Assembly (NCBI RefSeq): GCF_900167075.1
Contig: NZ_FUWH01000011.1
Coordinates: forward strand, 91,833-155,832
Length of the DNA: 64,000 bases
From: Sediminibacterium ginsengisoli
Lineage (GTDB): Bacteria > Bacteroidota > Bacteroidia > Chitinophagales > Chitinophagaceae
Direction of reading: 5' to 3'
Within the stretch, counting starts at the first letter, position 1; every line of letters begins with the position of its first letter. This document shows positions 62,015-64,000 of this stretch, piece by piece. The translations under genes were made by a program, and so were the position numbers. The notes below the pieces were generated by a model, which did not search any database, was not told the DNA's origin, and worked only from the letters and a program-made list of their open reading frames with translations.

Positions 62015-62359
62015 ACTACAAACCTCGTAAGCCGGATTCTGTTTCTAAACTATCATTTATCTGGCCGCAACATTACTGTTACGATCTTGCTGCCTACCCT
62101 GGAACTCAGACGGGCCGCCTTCAAACGTTCCTATACATGGCATTACAGCACCCAAGGTTTACCCTTCCACCCTGTTACCAGGGCAGAACGTGAGCTCTTA
62201 CCTCACATTTTCACCTTTTCCCGTTGCCGGGTAGTTATTTTCTGTGGCACTTTCTCTTTCCCGCTGTTACACGGGAAGCCGGCTGTTCACCGGTGGGTTG
62301 CCCTGTGCTGTCCGGACTTTCCTTAACGTAATAACGTCACGATAGCTCGGGTTTGTAGT
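62015..62359 (-). ncRNA. rnpB: RNase P RNA (class A)
   Basis: On the minus strand the region reads ...GGAAAGTCCGGACAGCACAG... near the 5' end and ...ACAGAATCCGGCTTAC... near the 3' end, the hallmarks of RNase P RNA. P1 is made by ACTACAAACC (5', 62350-62359) with GGTTTGTAGT (3', 62015-62024). The internal GAGGTAAGAGCTCACG and AGGGTAAACC also match the conserved core. It cuts the 5' leader from tRNA precursors as the catalytic RNA. About 345 nt, a normal length. Confidence 0.95.
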
Positions 62360-62363
62360 ATTG

Positions 62364-62395
62364 CAAAGGTAAGGAATTGAAAACTGACGGGACAA
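62364..62395 (-). promoter_or_regulatory. rnpB promoter (-33 TTG, 21-bp spacer, -7 TACCTTTG)
   Basis: Minus-strand TTG (62393-62395), 21 bp, then TACCTTTG (62364-62371). The RNA 5' end at about 62359 is 5 nt past the last G of the -7 box, which calibrates the start-site distance for other promoters in this window. Confidence 0.75.
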
Positions 62396-62432
62396 CCTGC
62401 CGGAAATACAGGCACAACAAAAGAGTTTCAGT

Positions 62433-62440
62433 TATTTTTG
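62433..62440 (+). promoter_or_regulatory. -7 box abutting the ATG at 62447
   Basis: TATTTTTG, a perfect TAnnTTTG, ends 6 nt before the ATG. Predicted start site at or just before the start codon. Confidence 0.55.
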
Positions 62441-62446
62441 CCCCGC

Positions 62447-63016
62447 ATGAACCGTTTAACCGAATTGAGGAAAGCTGCAGGACTAACGCAGGAAGAAGTT
62501 GCAGAGAAAAGCGGCCTCACCGTACGAACCATTCAGCGGCTGGAGAGCGGTTCCAGTGTTCCCCGCGCATATACACTCCGGAAACTGGGGGAAGCCCTTG
62601 GCATGGCGCCAGAAATGCTGACAGTTCCATCGGCCCCTGCTTCTGTTACGCCCAACACGGCAGCTGCTGAAAACACAGATGATTCACTTGAGTGGCTGAA
62701 CCTCTCCTGCTTCAGTTACCTGGTACTGCCCTTTTTTCATATACTCATTCCCTTGCACCTCTTGAAAAAACATAAAACAGCAGCAGGCAAAAAGATCGTG
62801 CGGGGGCAGATCTACTGGATGATCTTACTGCATAGCTCCATGCTCCTGACTCTCGCTTATAATCTTTTCAGGAAACATTTCTTTCATCATTCAGACGGAC
62901 AGATCTCCTATTTACTTGTAGCGGGGGTTATGTACTTACTCAATGGAATCAGGCTTGTCAGGGATCATGTCAGGATAATGTCGGGTAAAAGTCGGGCGCA
63001 TTCCCCGGTTTTGTAA
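62447..63016 (+). CDS. XRE-family regulator with C-terminal membrane helices
   Basis: A 189-residue protein. The helix-turn-helix (about 1-60, NRLTELRKAAGLTQEEVAEK, then TVRTIQRLESGSSVPRAYTL) is a clear XRE type. After a linker come about three membrane helices (about 83-103, 125-142, 155-168) with basic flanks. Such fusions tether the DNA-binding domain to the membrane, and their signals are mostly unknown. Start ATG 62447. An in-frame TTG at 62438 is part of the -7 box. It lies 30 bp before the aspartic-protease-like gene. Confidence 0.85.
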   Translation: MNRLTELRKAAGLTQEEVAEKSGLTVRTIQRLESGSSVPRAYTLRKLGEALGMAPEMLTVPSAPASVTPNTAAAENTDDSLEWLNLSCFSYLVLPFFHILIPLHLLKKHKTAAGKKIVRGQIYWMILLHSSMLLTLAYNLFRKHFFHHSDGQISYLLVAGVMYLLNGIRLVRDHVRIMSGKSRAHSPVL

Positions 63017-63020
63017 CCGG
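63005..63020 (+). other. Intercistronic hairpin over the XRE stop codon
   Basis: CCGGTT (63005-63010) pairs with AACCGG (63015-63020) around TTGT, spanning the TAA stop. No T-run follows, so it is more likely a coupling or attenuation element than a strong terminator. Confidence 0.35.
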
Positions 63021-63046
63021 CGCATGAGTATGTTGCAATCAAAAAA

Positions 63047-63865
63047 ATGAAGCGATTAATTCTCCTGCTGATCATCTCCTGCATAAACATTTTCAGCCTT
63101 GTTGCACAGGATACGCTCTCTTTTTCCTGGAGCGGCAACTACGAGGCAATCCTGGTTCCGGTAACGGTTAAAAACTCCGGCAAAGCTTATTATATGCAGT
63201 TCGATCTCGGCTCACCGGTAAGCATGATTTATACAAATGCGGCATTGGGAATTACCGGCGACAGTATGCACAACTACCCGCTGCAGTTCCATGGTTACCT
63301 CTTTCAGCCAAAAGCCATTCCTGTGAAAAAAATGGCCGAAAGTAATATCATCGGAACTATCGGAACCGACCTTTTCAAAGACAAAATCCTTGTGATCGAT
63401 TATCCGAACCGGAAACTGGTGTTTACAAATACGCTGCCGGCAACATTTAACATCAGCATGCACCCAATGTATTTCCAGCAGGGCCGCATCTTATTTCCTG
63501 CTAAATTGTTCGGTAAACAAGGGGTGCTGATCTTCGATACCGGCTCAAGCGCTTATTCACTGATCACAGACTCAGCAACAGCAGTACAGAAAAGCGTTGC
63601 AAACAGTTCTGCAATCAGCAGCCGGGCTCAATCCTGGAATCAGGTTCTCACTTCCTATACTTACCCCAGCAACGACAGTGTTACCCTCGCCGGCAAAACG
63701 ATCCCCCTGAAAAAGATCAGCTGGTTTTCCGGTGTAAGCCAGGCACAACAGGAACCTATGCGTAAACTCGGCATCATGGGCATGCTGGGCAATTATATTT
63801 TCCTGGAACGTGTGGTGGTGATGGATTTGAAGAAGGGGTTGTGGGGGATGGTGAAGGCGGGGTGA
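63047..63865 (+). CDS. Secreted retropepsin-like aspartic protease domain protein
   Basis: A 272-residue protein with a signal peptide (about 1-20). It has two aspartic-protease-type motifs: YMQFDLGSPVSMIY (about 50-63, DLG in place of DTG) and VLIFDTGSSAYSLITDS (about 160-176, intact DTG). Each is followed by a hydrophobic-hydrophobic-Gly turn (IIGTIGTDLF, then LGIMGMLGNYIF). This suggests a single-chain two-lobe enzyme in which the first lobe has a changed motif. Catalysis is unproven. The TGA stop lies inside the first unit of the 22-bp tandem array. Confidence 0.78.
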   Translation: MKRLILLLIISCINIFSLVAQDTLSFSWSGNYEAILVPVTVKNSGKAYYMQFDLGSPVSMIYTNAALGITGDSMHNYPLQFHGYLFQPKAIPVKKMAESNIIGTIGTDLFKDKILVIDYPNRKLVFTNTLPATFNISMHPMYFQQGRILFPAKLFGKQGVLIFDTGSSAYSLITDSATAVQKSVANSSAISSRAQSWNQVLTSYTYPSNDSVTLAGKTIPLKKISWFSGVSQAQQEPMRKLGIMGMLGNYIFLERVVVMDLKKGLWGMVKAG

Positions 63866-64000
63866 GGGCGAAGTGAGGATGGAGTGAGGGCGAAGTGAGG
63901 ATGGAGTGAGGGCGAAGTGAGGATGGGGTGAGGGCGAAGTGAGGATGGGGTGAGGGCGAAGTGAGGATGGGGTGAGGGCGAAGTGAGGATGGGGTGAGGG
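63859..64000 (+). repeat. 22-bp tandem repeat array, running off the window end
   Basis: Six full units and 10 bases of a seventh of GGGGTGAGGGCGAAGTGAGGAT, with GGAG in place of GGGG in units 2 and 3. Each unit is itself two related 11-mers (GTGAGGGCGAA and GTGAGGATGGG). The strand is almost pure purine plus T, with one C per unit. The array starts in the last codons of the preceding gene. Confidence 0.95.

Noticed and set aside
63859..64000. Possible CRISPR array
   Set aside because: Units are directly adjacent with no unique spacers, and no cas gene is present.

Overview
The window comes from a member of the Bacteroidota, most likely a Chitinophaga-like member of the Chitinophagales. The evidence is two giant adhesins with type IX secretion (gliding-motility type) C-terminal domains paired with PorP/SprF proteins, a TonB receptor/DUF4249 operon, secreted glycoside hydrolases, few Shine-Dalgarno sequences, and promoter boxes of the Bacteroidota form TAnnTTTG. 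No insertion sequence, phage, integrase, tRNA, rRNA or CRISPR array was seen. Gene order looks chromosomal and mostly intact.

Layout. 1-8258 (-): a 2540-residue Ig-repeat adhesin followed by a PorP/SprF gene that runs off the window edge. 8734-9393 (+): an orphan NarL-type response regulator. 9423-14660 (-): a four-gene operon (DUF1599, BT_3928-like DoxX protein, DppB-like permease, MG2/plug protein). 14653-18874: folP, an FKBP lipoprotein, an NrnA-type phosphoesterase, ndk and a DUF4142 lipoprotein, separated by clear hairpin terminators. 18911-19981 (-): an Old Yellow Enzyme. 20505-30698 (+): a second adhesin of 3052 residues and its PorP/SprF partner. 30708-40478: an M28 peptidase and a MoxR-DUF58-BatA-DUF4175-GATase-like operon, with DUF4159 divergent from it. 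40485-47631 (-): a four-gene TonB-receptor operon. 47731-49020: three small genes, including a REC-only regulator. 49026-57066: a GH3-GH30-GH2 operon and a divergent GH18 chitinase. 57299-61758: a small secreted protein, a PAP2 phosphatase, a pirin, an ABC ATPase and prfB with its programmed frameshift. 62015-62359 (-): RNase P RNA. 62447-64000: a membrane-anchored XRE regulator, a retropepsin-like protein and a 22-bp tandem array running off the end.

How the parts fit. The two adhesin-PorP/SprF pairs are cell-surface modules exported by a type IX machine encoded elsewhere. The glycoside hydrolases would supply glucan and chitin breakdown products. The TonB operon and the MG2/plug proteins form an envelope layer of unknown substrate. 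The MoxR cluster looks like an envelope-linked AAA+ chaperone system whose substrate is not known.

Strongest new observations. (1) The RNase P RNA gene fixes the distance from the -7 box to the transcription start. By that yardstick several genes here (prfB, the genes at 47731, 48384 and 62447, possibly 39855) begin at or next to their own ATG and would be leaderless. (2) Both giant adhesins grew by duplication of blocks of five modules, not single modules. (3) The MoxR/DUF4175/DUF4159 neighbourhood is a coherent but functionally undescribed system.
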